Source: Elysia chlorotica
Taxonomy: Eukaryota > Mollusca > Gastropoda > Plakobranchidae
NCBI GenBank assembly: GCA_003991915.1
Contig: RQTK01000142.1
Coordinates: forward strand, 561,383 to 625,382
Direction: 5' to 3'
Length of the DNA stretch: 64,000 bases
Positions within the stretch are counted from its first letter, which is position 1. Each line of letters opens with the position of its first letter. A program made the translations under genes and the position numbers. A model generated the notes under the pieces. The model was not told the DNA's origin. It did no database searches and saw only the letters and a program-made list of their open reading frames with translations. This document shows positions 21,977-33,300 of the stretch, piece after piece.

Positions 21977-22310
21977 ACTACTACTATTATTATTATTATC
22001 ATTATTATTATTATTATTATTATTGACTTACTTGACTTATCGCCGTTCCGCATCATAGTCGTCAGACTGCATGCCTCAGCTTCGTTTGTATTCTTGTGCA
22101 TAGAATCCTCCACTGATCCCTCTGTTCTGCGATCTTTTTCAGGTTTTCAATGTCTTTGAAGGTTTTAAGACAATAATTACTACTTTCTAAATGGGACAAG
22201 TCGTTGTTCAAGACCACTGGCAAGGCAGTAATTGGTCTTCCCCTGTATTTGTCGCCTTGTGGGACAAAGAATCCTTCCATGGCTTTATTGTAAAGAGCCA
22301 ATTGAATTCG
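21977..22310 (-). mobile_element. 5'-truncated non-LTR retrotransposon fragment
   Basis: On the minus strand the peptide has RGRPITALPVVLNNDLSHL and later DIENLKKIAEQRDQWRILC, the typical C-terminal end of a non-LTR retrotransposon polyprotein. It is followed by a 3' tail ending in AAGTCAAGTAAGTC and an (AAT)n run at 21979-22023. Only the 3' end of the element is present. Confidence 0.7.
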
Positions 22311-22904
22311 GTAAAATACTTCGTTCTGTTTAAATGCCCTTTATAAATGTCGGTAAAACATAATATATAAATAATCATTCATATAAAAAATATTAACGAA
22401 TAATACTGTGCAGAAAGAACTTGGGGGGAAAAAAGCAACGTTAAGAGTAGATAATTGTGTTAAAAGCTAAACTATAATCTAGTAACATTTAGGAAAGTTT
22501 TAAAAACTCTTTCGTACGGAAGTAATCCGGTAATCCCTTCTTTTTTATATAATAATAGAAATTACTTGGAGGTGACAGTAATTTTTTAAACGAAAAAGAA
22601 AAAAAACTACTGGTTTCCTCAATTTTTAAGGTAAACTTAAATATAAAACCTGACGGAAAACAAAACCACCAAGAACCAACCTTGAAAAGGCTATTTGGTT
22701 AATCAAAACGTAGTAATAAAAGATATAAAATTTTATAAAGGATAATAATTATTATTATATCGTTAAAAAAAAGGCTACATTAAACATGAAGACATAAAGT
22801 ATGGGTGCAGTGCATGGTCTGATTGGCTGCAAAAAGATTCCGTGACATTCATGTCCCTTTCGTGAAGATTTATTTGGCAACAACACTATACCCACCCTCT
22901 TTTG
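22311..22904. other. AT-rich spacer
   Basis: No coding, repeat or RNA feature recognised. Confidence 0.5.
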
Positions 22905-22964
22905 GAATAAGTAGCAGCAGCAACAATAGTAGCAATAGCAGAATTAACAGTAGTAGTAAAGGTT

Positions 22965-23020
<56 letters not shown>

Positions 23021-23045
23021 TGTAGTAGTAGTAGTAGTGGTAGTG

Positions 23046-23105
<60 letters not shown>
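22905..23105. repeat. (AGT)n microsatellite
   Basis: Long AGT run with a few AGC/GGT variants. It yields poly-Ser, poly-Leu and poly-Tyr reading frames that are not genes. Confidence 0.95.
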
Positions 23106-23106
<1 letters not shown>

Positions 23107-23107
23107 C

Positions 23108-24512
23108 CCCGGACCAGCACTTCGAGAGGATTTTCTAACAGGGGGGGCATACCCCGGACCAGCACTTCGAGAGGATTTTCTAACAGGGGGGATAACGCAG
23201 ACCAGCACTTTGAGAGGATTTTTTAATGGGGTTGTAACCCAGACCAGCACTTCGAGAGGATTTTTTAATGGGGTTGTAACCCAGACCAGCACTTCGAGAG
23301 GATTTTCTAACAGGGGGGCATAACCCGGACCAGCTCTTCGAGAGGATTTTCTAACAGGGGGGATAACCCAGACCAGCACTTTGAGAGGATTTTCTAACGG
23401 GGGGATAACCCAGACCCGCACTTCGAGAGGATTTTCTAACAGGGGGGCATAACCCAGACCAGCACTTCGAGAGGATTTTCTAACAGGGGGGTATAACCCA
23501 GACCAGCACTTCGAGAGGATTTTCTAACAGGGGGGGCATAACCCAGACCAGCACTTCGAGAGGATTTTCTAGCAGGGGGGGGATAACCCAGACCAGCACT
23601 TCGAGAGGATTTTCTAACAGGGGGGATAACCCAGACCAGCACTTTGAGAGGATTTTCTAACAGGGGCATAACCCAGACCTGCACTTCGAGAGGATTTTCT
23701 AACAGGGGGGGCATAACCCAGACCAGCACTTTGAGAGGATTTTCTAACAGGGGGGGATAACCCAGACCTGCACTTCGAGAGGATTTTCTAACAGGGGGGG
23801 CATAACCCAGAAAAGCACTTCGAGAGGATTTTCTAACAGGGGGGGATAACCCAGATCAGCTCTTTGAGAGGATTTTCTAGCAGGGGATACAACCCAGACC
23901 AGCACTTCGAGAGGATTTTCTAACAGGGGGGCATAACCCGGACCAGCACTTTGAGAGGATTTTTTAATGGGGTTGTAACCCAGACCAGCACTTTGAGAGG
24001 ATTTTTTAATGGGGTTGTAACCCAGACCAGCACTTTGAGAGGATTTTTTAATGGGGTTGTAACCCAGACCAGCACTTTGAGAGGATTTTTTAATGGGGTT
24101 GTAACCCAGACCAGCACTTCGAGAGGATTTTTTAATGGGGTTGTAACCCAGACCAGCACTTCGAGAGGATTTTCTAACAGGGGGGCATAACCCGGACCAG
24201 CTCTTCGAGAGGATTTTCTAACAGGGGGCATAACCCAGACCAGCACTTTGAGAGGATTTTCTAACAGGGGGGCATAACCCGGACCAGCTCTTCGAGAGGA
24301 TTTTCTAACAGGGGGGCATAACCCGGACCAGCTCTTCGAGAGGATTTTCTAACAGGGGGGATAACCCAGAAGGATTTTCTAACGGGGGGATAACCCAGAC
24401 CCGCACTTTGAGAGGATTTTCTAACAGGAGGGCATAACCCAGACCAGCACTTCGAGAGGATTTTCTAACAGGGGGGATAACCCAGACCAGCACTTTGAGA
24501 GGATTTTCTATC
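23108..24512. repeat. Minisatellite, about 45-bp unit, about 31 copies
   Basis: Unit core GACCAGCACTTCGAGAGGAT followed by one of two endings, TTTCTAACAGGGGGG or TTTTTAATGGGGTTG. The second ending clusters near 23.2-23.3 and 23.95-24.15 kb. Because the unit is divisible by three, it gives long open frames on both strands. Confidence 0.95.
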
Positions 24513-25680
24513 AGATAGTATTACAAGGTATGGGGGGGGGGGGGGGGGGTGGCGTGGTCTTCACAGAGGTGGTGATGTCTGGGAGCTGGAGTGTGTGGGG
24601 GGGGGGGGTTGTAGTGATCTCTCCAAATAAGTCTGATTGCGGCACAGATGTTTTGACTTCTGTAAGTGCAACATGAATATCAGGGCAGAAACTATTTCTG
24701 CAAATCTCAGCCTTTTGCTTACTGCAAGGCCCCCTTACACTCGATCCATTAAACCCAATACAAAATTTATATACAGGGTTACTATAAATGCGATATGACT
24801 GTGGTCTGTGTGTTAGAACTCTCCACCCCACTCCGTCTTCAAACCTGTTCGCCCTATGAAATATAATTCTTTTTCTTTAAATGACACCCCTACTAGCCTG
24901 CTTTTGGCCTCATGTAAAGTCTTAGAACCCTTTTTAAGAGAGTCGGGTATGATAAAAAAACAACAACAATTATTTGTGAATATTACACATTATTGTAGCT
25001 ATAGTGATCTGAATACACGCGATCAAAGGGGGGTAGTGAGGTGAACATTCATGAATGTGGGGATGGTGACAATGAAAGTGACTGAAGGGAGTGGATGTCC
25101 TAGATCATCAGTTAGATCTACGTCTAGTCTGCTTATTTCAATTTTCAATTTTTGGTTTGATTTTGTAATGGTTTTGAAAGTTTCAATATTTTTGTTTGTT
25201 TTTGCATCCTTTATCCATCAAAAAACAAAAACAAACGAGCAATGTTTTTTAATGAGAATTTTGACCTCAGTGATCTTTATAAATAAATGTTTCTCTAAAT
25301 ACAGAGGTTAGCCCTTGTGGATAAAGTCAGTTATGAAAGGGTTACCTTTGAAAGCACAGAACCAATGACTACTAATTAAATTAACAGTGGAGTGGAGTCT
25401 CTATTTGTGTATGGAGTATTACTGTGGCCAAATTCTGACCTCAAGGCAAGAGGGTTTTACTAGAAACCTTAGTCTTCAAAATGGTGCATTAGTTCACAAT
25501 ACAAATTCTGTTGCACTTTGAATTTTGTTTTTCTTGATATTTTATTTTGTTTGACTAATCTGAACTGCATCTAGACTAATTTTGCTTTTTCCCTCTACCT
25601 GGTCTATCTCAATCATTGGTCGCTGGTGCTTTTTATTTGCCTCCTTTTTCCATATAATTTTGCATGATAGACACCCAGTG
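24513..25680. other. Spacer with poly-G runs
   Basis: Two G-runs (24531-24549, 24596-24608) on the plus strand, then sequence of unknown origin. A minus-strand open frame at 24511-24831 has no family that I recognise. Confidence 0.5.
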
Positions 25681-26200
25681 AAAGTGTGCCGGTATATATG
25701 TATATCTGTTGCTAGTTTACATGTATGATGTATATATCTGTTGCTAGTTAACATGTATGATGTATACATCTGTTGCTAGTTTACATATATATCTGTTGCC
25801 AGTATACATCTGTTGCTACGTTACATGTATATCTGTTGCTAGTTAACATGTATGATGTATACATCTGTTGCTAGTTTACATATATATCTGTTGCCAGTAT
25901 ACATATATATCTGTTGCTAGTTAACATGTATGATGTATACATCTGTTGCTAGTTTACATATATATCTGTTGCCAGTATACATATATATCTGTTGCTACGT
26001 TACATGTATATCTGTTGCTAGTTAACATGTATGATGTATACATCTGTTGCTAGTTTACATATATATCTGTTGCCAGTATACATATATATCTGTTGCTAGT
26101 TAACACGTATGATGTATACATCTGTTGCTAGTTTACATATATATCTGTTGCCAGTATACATATATATCTGTTGCTACGTTACATGTATATCTGTTGCTAA
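25681..26200. repeat. Minisatellite based on ATCTGTTGCTAG
   Basis: Alternating monomers of roughly 30-40 bp (ATCTGTTGCTAGTTTACAT, ATCTGTTGCCAGTATACAT and GTTAACATGTATGATGTATA) form a higher-order repeat of about 165 bp near 25.8-26.15 kb. Confidence 0.9.
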
Positions 26201-29200
26201 GACTATAGGACTAGGAGGCAGGCTTTCCTAAACACCCAAACTGTCAAGGTCAACTGTAAAATATTCTGCAAATGCCTTTGGAATTTGAAATTTGAGGAAA
26301 TACTTAACATTTTAATTTTTTTAAATATTAAATGGTATATATGCTAATCACAAAAAGTAGATGTCTGTCGTATTGAAAATTGAGATATTGGCAAATAAAC
26401 TGTGTAATATGAAATGTATTATTCACCTTTGAAATTATATTTGCAAGATCTCAAACTACTGACACTGTTAAAGTTTACCTTGTAAATTTAGTGGCGAAGT
26501 ATTCCGAGAGTTGTCAGAGACTGAGAGAGCGTGTTTTGTTGGATGTTTGAGAGAAAGCATAGAAAGAAAGAATTTTTGACAAACTGGCAAGAATGAATGA
26601 GTTGAGAGAAAATGGGTAATGGTAAATGCTAACTGCTATTTGGTCAGAGAACCAAAGCTAGGTGTGTTAATGTCTCAATGAATGATGGTGGATCCCTACT
26701 TCCCATAGTGCCTCACACCCATAGTCCACATGAATTGTGTGTTCAATCTAAATAATGTCATCAACTAACATAATGTATCAGAATGCCACTTTTCCAGAAT
26801 TCTCGAAATATAATTTCGGTTTGGATTATCAGGAAATCTTTCTATATGATTTTCGAGTCTGATGTTCGGAAAAGTTTTCCCCGAAAATTCCGGAAAGTTA
26901 GTGACACCGCCGTGATTATTTTTTTCTGGAACAAAAAATCGCTGTTTCTATGTGCCTCTTAGTCGACCGTCATTGCTTGCACAAAGTCTAGATCCACAGT
27001 GACGAAGACCATTGTTTTTTTTTACTGGCTAATGAGTTAACATCTGTCTCAACAAGCAGATAAGCGGCTGTTTCCGAGGTCACACATCGCATATTTTGTC
27101 GTGTTTTTTTAAGAGTACCGGTATTATATGCTTTGATTCCGAAAATGCGCCCTTAACGACTCCGCCGCTTATAGGAAAACAATGCTGTTTCTGATTATCA
27201 TACACGCAACTAAAATACAAGTAGAGAAAGAAATTAACTCAAGTTTGCGAGTATGGAAGAGAAAAGGAGAGAACAATGCTTATCGACATAATTGGCATCG
27301 GAACTGCGGTTGACTTTATCCTGGTCACCTATATCATCCTGTACCGTAGTTTATCTGATCGATATCGTTTGTTTGAGTGCAGCTAGGTTGTGTTTGATCT
27401 AGCTCAGATCTATTGACTATTTTAATGACGGAACCTTGGCCAAACCATTCTAATCTATTATCTAAGCTTATTGATAGGTTAGCGAATTAACATGCACGCT
27501 CTTCTGGTAACTTTTTTTTTTTTTAATATAACACTTTAAAAGGTCTAAATGTATCTTATGTGATGGCTACATTGTATCAGATGATCGGCACATCCTGCAT
27601 CTACAATTTAATTCTAAATCAATATTATCTACATCTGACTGAATTTCTGTCAATAATGTTGCGGTGTGATATTCGTGTCTTTTGTGAAAGTAAACCCAGT
27701 GTTTTTCCTTTTACGAAATGACTCTCAATGCAGTTAAAAATTTACTGAAATTCTGAAATGAAAGCAGATGAAGTGTAAAAATAAACCTCGTGGCGGATAT
27801 AGATACACAATAAACAAAACAAATTAAAATGTGTATGTCTAAATGGAACCTCATTAAGAAGAAAATCCGTTGTATGTTTTGCTTACCAGAAAATATCTGT
27901 TAGCAAATTGTAGTAAATGTAAAACATCTATTCCCTTTAACAAATGTAAGCATCATCTCAGGGACCCTTCTCAGAGCCTCTCTAGGCGAACGAAAATATT
28001 GATATCTTTCAGCCCCTCTTTTTAACTACCACCAAAGTTCCGTCAGTTTTGTCAGGTTCGTGTGGCATCCCTGTTTTGTGCTGTTAACACGACCATTGAA
28101 TATGTTGTAAAGAGAAACAATTTTTTATGTATTCTAATATTTTGCTTTATATAATGGTTTTTCATGTATTGAAGTACTTTGCGTTATATAATGTTTGTTC
28201 ATGTATGGAAATATTTTGCTTTATATAATGATTTTTCATGTGTATTGAAATATGTTGAGTAAACACTTACAAAATGTTATCTCGTCTTTTATTTAGTATC
28301 ATTTGTTGCTTTCTTTGAGCACTCCAAACTCATATTGAAACATTGACAAACTCAAAAGATTGTATTAAAGTCGTTTGTGATTTTGTGTTCGATATCATTT
28401 TTACACCTTTCTATAACAGGAAGGGTCCAAAAAAAAGGAAAACAGATAAAAGCAAAGTCTGCCTGACTACCAGTTCTTGTTATTCATTATGTCATTCCCA
28501 TGGGTTTTGCTGTATTTAAGTTTTAACAGACCGATTTAGTTTTTGGCTTAAACTCTGTTTTTATCTCAACAAAATAATTTATTTAAAACTAAATGTAGGC
28601 AGACTATTTTGAATATCTTTAAGTTAAATATCTATCTTTGACTCTTGGTTTAAGGACCATTCAAGTATATTACTAAACCTATTTTGCTGGGACATTTTGC
28701 CCCCAACCCACCCTCTAAGGTCTATTTAAAGAGACCCTTAGACTTTTAGAGAATTTAACAGCTACGCAAGAGATCACTTACAAAATATAAAAATATATTT
28801 TTGAAACCACAACCATCCTGGAAAAAACGAGAGACTGCTAGAAACATAAGACAGAATTGTATCATGAACACATAAAAGATGAAATGAAAGAACTCTTTTT
28901 AAGTATTCTCCTTTAATTTTCAACTTTATTTTTCTCATCAGAGAATACCAACCAAAAAAAGAGGATGGATTCCGTTTTCCAAGAAAAAATAAAGCACATC
29001 TACAACATACAACCTAACCACAGACATTTATCCTTTATAATATGCGCAAAAAAGTTGTAAAATAAACAGATCCTAAGGATTATTAAGTGTGTGAATACAA
29101 GGTGTCATTTCCAATATGCTTGGCCAGAGCCTCACAGCGAGCTAGAATGATTGAAAATTCATTCAGCGCTACAGAATATCAAGTAGATTTGTCACTATGT

Positions 29201-30164
29201 TCCATTTCAACATACTTCAAGCTATAGAACCTCCTAAATGTCAAAAAAAGGACTCGACTGAACTAATACAGATTAGTCAAAAGATTTAAAAATAAAATGT
29301 ATGTTCAATGATCAGGCATGAACCTGTTCCTCTAGTTCTATAAGTGCAAGCAAAAGTTCTATAACTGTTTTCAGTATCTGGTAGTGGTAACAACTACAGT
29401 CATAGCTCCTGTGTGGGTCTTCTTGAAGGCTTGTTCACTAACAGTAATAAAGCAGCTGCACTGAACCGCAACCATCTAGTGGTTGTGAGGGTCCGTCAAG
29501 CATACAGGGAGAAATGACTGGACGGATTCGATGTATCACAAGTTATCTAGGTCACCGTGTAGAGCGTTGAGGATGAGAAATGGAAAAGTATGATCGGTAT
29601 GGACGGAGTGCACAGAAACTTGGGCCTTGTTATGCAGATGGAACTTATAAACAGCATTAACAGAAGACTGATAGGAGAGGGTATTTTGAAAACAAATTCA
29701 GTTAAAATTTTCATGCTAAAGAACAATTCTTTTACAAAATTAAAACTAAAGAATCGTAATTTTTTCATCTCTTTCTGTCTATTTTTTTGTATGAAGTAAT
29801 ACACAAAGATTCCTAACAAAACCAAAAAAAAAATACTAATTTACTTAAATGGCTCAAAAGTAAATTCATGGAAAATGTGTTAAAAATGAGAGATTAGATA
29901 GAGAGAAACATCTGCATGCACAAAGACCAGTAACAAGAGAAGTCAAACTTTTTTTTTTTTTTTTTTGGCTTTTTTTCAATGATAATATGCTCCATAAAAT
30001 TAGTTCATTACTTTGTAATTTGGTCAAGAGGACAAATTAATTCAATTTTGCATCCAGGAAGATGAGAAAAAAAAACAAGAACATTTGTCATTTGTTTAGC
30101 TTGCAAAGACTGGCTGCCTGTGGCCCCTGCGATATTGACTTGCAGAGGTCGGCGAAGGCTGTCT
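26201..30164. other. Intergenic sequence and probable collagen 3' UTR
   Basis: AT-rich, no gene supported. The end next to 30164 must include the collagen 3' UTR on the minus strand; I could not fix the poly(A) site. A possible signal (TTTATT on the plus strand) near 28.93 kb would imply a UTR of over 1 kb. A short tandem repeat is listed separately. Confidence 0.5.
28128..28262. repeat. Short tandem repeat, about 45-50 bp, three copies
   Basis: ATTTTGCTTTATATAATG followed by TTTTTCATGTATTGAA occurs three times with small changes. Confidence 0.75.
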
Positions 30165-30308
30165 CTACTGGAAGCAGACAGGGCCCGCCTCGAAGCCAAA
30201 CTTCTGGAACGGCTCTCCGTAATCCATCGGTCGGAAACTGACAATCGGAAGACGCTCCAGCTTTCTTGTCGAAATCACAAAAGTTGTAAAGCCGTTTGGT
30301 CCCCGATC
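30165..30308 (-). CDS. Collagen C-propeptide, last coding exon
   Basis: Acceptor TCTTTAG, 47 codons and TAG. Begins [20 protein letters not shown], includes [20 protein letters not shown] and ends AGPVCFQ, the classic COLFI C-terminus with the last conserved cysteine. Confidence 0.97.
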   Translation of the reverse strand, partial: DRGPNGFTTFVISTRKLERLPIVSFRPMDYGEPFQKFGFEAGPVCFQ

Positions 30309-33300
30309 CTAAAGAAGAGAATGACAAGTCGGGGATTTCAGTTCACTGTCTCAGGATCTCATTCATGTCTCGGCACATTCACAAGACTTCGGTCAAAGGG
30401 AGCTAACTCACAATGGTCATAGAAATGGACTGCTAAAAAGTAAAATGTCCCTTTAGAATATAGCCCTTGTGAAGAGCCTAAACAGTAACATCCCAACAAT
30501 AATTGTGGAGAGTCCTGATCATAGATCTAGTGAACAGACGAAAAGGCATACATGCAATCTGATTCTATTGCGTTGACGAATTCAGACCATTCTGTTCTGA
30601 CATTATTCAATTTCAAAATAAGTAGGCTCTTATGCTGGCTGTTCCTTACAATCTACCTACAACTCTATCTTAACTTTTGAACTGATATGGGCGAAGAATA
30701 TATATGTAAAAAAGTAGAGCTAGTAGTACCATTTTCCTACATTACAAATTTATGAATACAGCCCGCAATACCCCATATCTTTCAACCTACAGTTACACTA
30801 CAAGTTTATGAATAGAGCCCGCAATACCCCATATCTTTAAACCGTAGAGATTATGAACAGAGCCCCTACCTTGCAGCCGTCGTGCTCCACCTGCTTGCTG
30901 TTGAAGCGGCCGGTCCTGAAGTCGAAGTCGTTGTCGCCGAGCAGCTCGATGGCGTGGTTCGTGTTGCCAGAGGCGCTGTCCTCGTAGGCGACAGACCCGG
31001 AGCAGAAGTAGGTGAAGCGCTGGGAGGCGCGCTCGGACAGCAGGCGCAGCATGCCCAGCTGGATGCTCGACACGTACTTAATCTGAAAGACACCAACACT
31101 CGGGTTACGACTAATGGTAAAGGCGTGGAGAAAAATATCCTCCTCGTCGTTCACAAACCCGCTATCTACAAAGTTTTTTTTATTTATTTGCTAAATGGAT
31201 GCGCGGGATCATAATCCACCTTCCCACAAAATATCAGCAGTAAAAATAACTTAGAAATAATATGTTTAAATCACAACTCACAAACCAAGCTGCATCGCTT
31301 AAGAAAGTGTCTTGCACAAACAGGCTCTGAGCTTCAGAAACTATGAAGCTGCTGTATACCCTCTTATAAAAAATGTGAGTGCATACCTTTGGTGTAAATA
31401 AAAACGATTATGGATAAATAATTTGAGGTATTATCTCTACCACTGCACTGGACACATTGTTACTTTGTTTTACCTCAATACAACAGCTTCCTCAGCATAT
31501 TATACTAACTTTTAGTAAAAGACACACTCCCGTTTCCATTAAATTTGTAGCAACATGAAAAAAACAAGAATAAATAAGCAACTTAAACAATAACCACTGA
31601 TGAATCATTATTAATCTACCGTAAGCAATCCCTTCAAGATAAAAGTTGTTTTGTCTACAATCACATACTGAAGCCTATCCATCAGAGTGCTTTTTTTATA
31701 CTCTTCGCTGGAATATTAAAATCACATCAAGAGACACTCCGTTTTCCGTCTTGCTTTCTGTACTTACAACAAATCCACCGTTGAGCTGCTTGAAGTACTT
31801 GCTCTTGGAGGGCTTGTCGTAGAACTTCTCCGCAGCCTGAGAAAATAAACATGTGATATTCAAGCAACTCTTACATAGCTGCCAACTTTTGAGAAAGCAA
31901 ATACAGATTTTTAGCGCGTTTAGTCACTGCAAACCTAGTCGATGGCAGAGATCAACGATTAATCATGATTTACCTCAACACAAGCTTAACCATACTTTTA
32001 AAACCACACCATCGGCTTGTGTTATTTAATAAATGCTTTTTTCTCTTTGCTGATTTTCATCTCACAATGTCAGCAACATCCAGGCTTTTCTTGAACCAAA
32101 TTTAATATTTGAAGACCATTGGCTAAAGATCTTCTCAGGTTTTTCATTGATAAGAGGGAAATTTAAGCTTTCTAGCATGCCAAAAGCAATTGGAACAACA
32201 TAACACCATTGTCATTGACTGAATCAACCAGTAGGGGACAAAATCCCAAAAAATACATTTGTCCAGTCTTCAGTTTTCGAACTGCGCACCTATTGAGTGA
32301 GAAGCCAATGCTCTGCTACTTGAGCCAGTTCACCCCTCAAGGTCAACTATCTAGTTTCCGATGTATACCACAGAATTAGATCTAGATCCATGCCAGATAT
32401 CAACTAGGTTTAGAGTCTAAGGCTACATTTTAGATCTAGATTCAATTTGACCAGATGCAGGGCCAATGACTCTTTAATCCAGTTACACTTGGAAACGACT
32501 GATCGGTTTGTTTGGAGGTACATGTCGTTTGTCAGAGTTTGAAGTGACTGTTCATTGTCGAGCCTACCAGGCCACGCGTCAGTCATCACCCTTCTTCAAG
32601 GATAGGCCCTAGGTGACTGAGGCATTACATTGGGCCTTGGTGTTCTTGTTTTTTCTTATAAGGTTTAACTAAGCATGTTGAGCAGATATAGATTGATCGA
32701 GAAATGACAATTAGAGAAAGAAAGGGAGATAGATAGAGATAAAGAGAGGGAGAGACAGGGAGGAGGGGGAGAGGGGGTAGAAACTGGTGCGAAGGATGAA
32801 ATGTTGCTGTCACATAATCAGTCGAGTTAACAAGATTTATTACTATAGAATAATGAAAGCGGTTTTCTGGATTGCTTTAATGGAAATAAAGACCATTTGG
32901 CCAAATTCTAAAGAGTGAAGAGAATTTAAATAAATAACCCCAAATGTTTTTAGCTAAAATCTTAAAAATTAACACAATCAAAATGGAGTGCAGTCACAAC
33001 CTTGCATAGTAAAATCAAAGATCTTGTATAGTATGTATAACATGTTTGAGTAAAATACAATGATGGGGCGTTCGCCGAGGTGTGTGTGTGTGCCTGTATC
33101 TGTGTGAAAGTGGCAGCGATTGTGCCTAGCTATACAAACTATGAAATTGTTTGACTAATCTTCTAAGAGTTTGAACTGTGAGGGGACCCGCGCTAGACAG
33201 AGAAAATGGTTTAAAGTCTAAATGGGTCGCCCAAACATTGTTCTTGGAAACTAACTCTCTGCCTAGCACTGGTAAACAAAGCCGAGGGATTCCCGAACGG

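Noticed and set aside
22823..23421. Long open frames on both strands with poly-Ser, poly-Leu or poly-Tyr
   Set aside because: They are translations of the (AGT)n run and the 45-bp minisatellite, with no codon signal outside the repeat.
30120..30422. Plus-strand open frame of 100 codons opposite the collagen stop exon
   Set aside because: Antisense shadow of the GC-rich C-propeptide exon.
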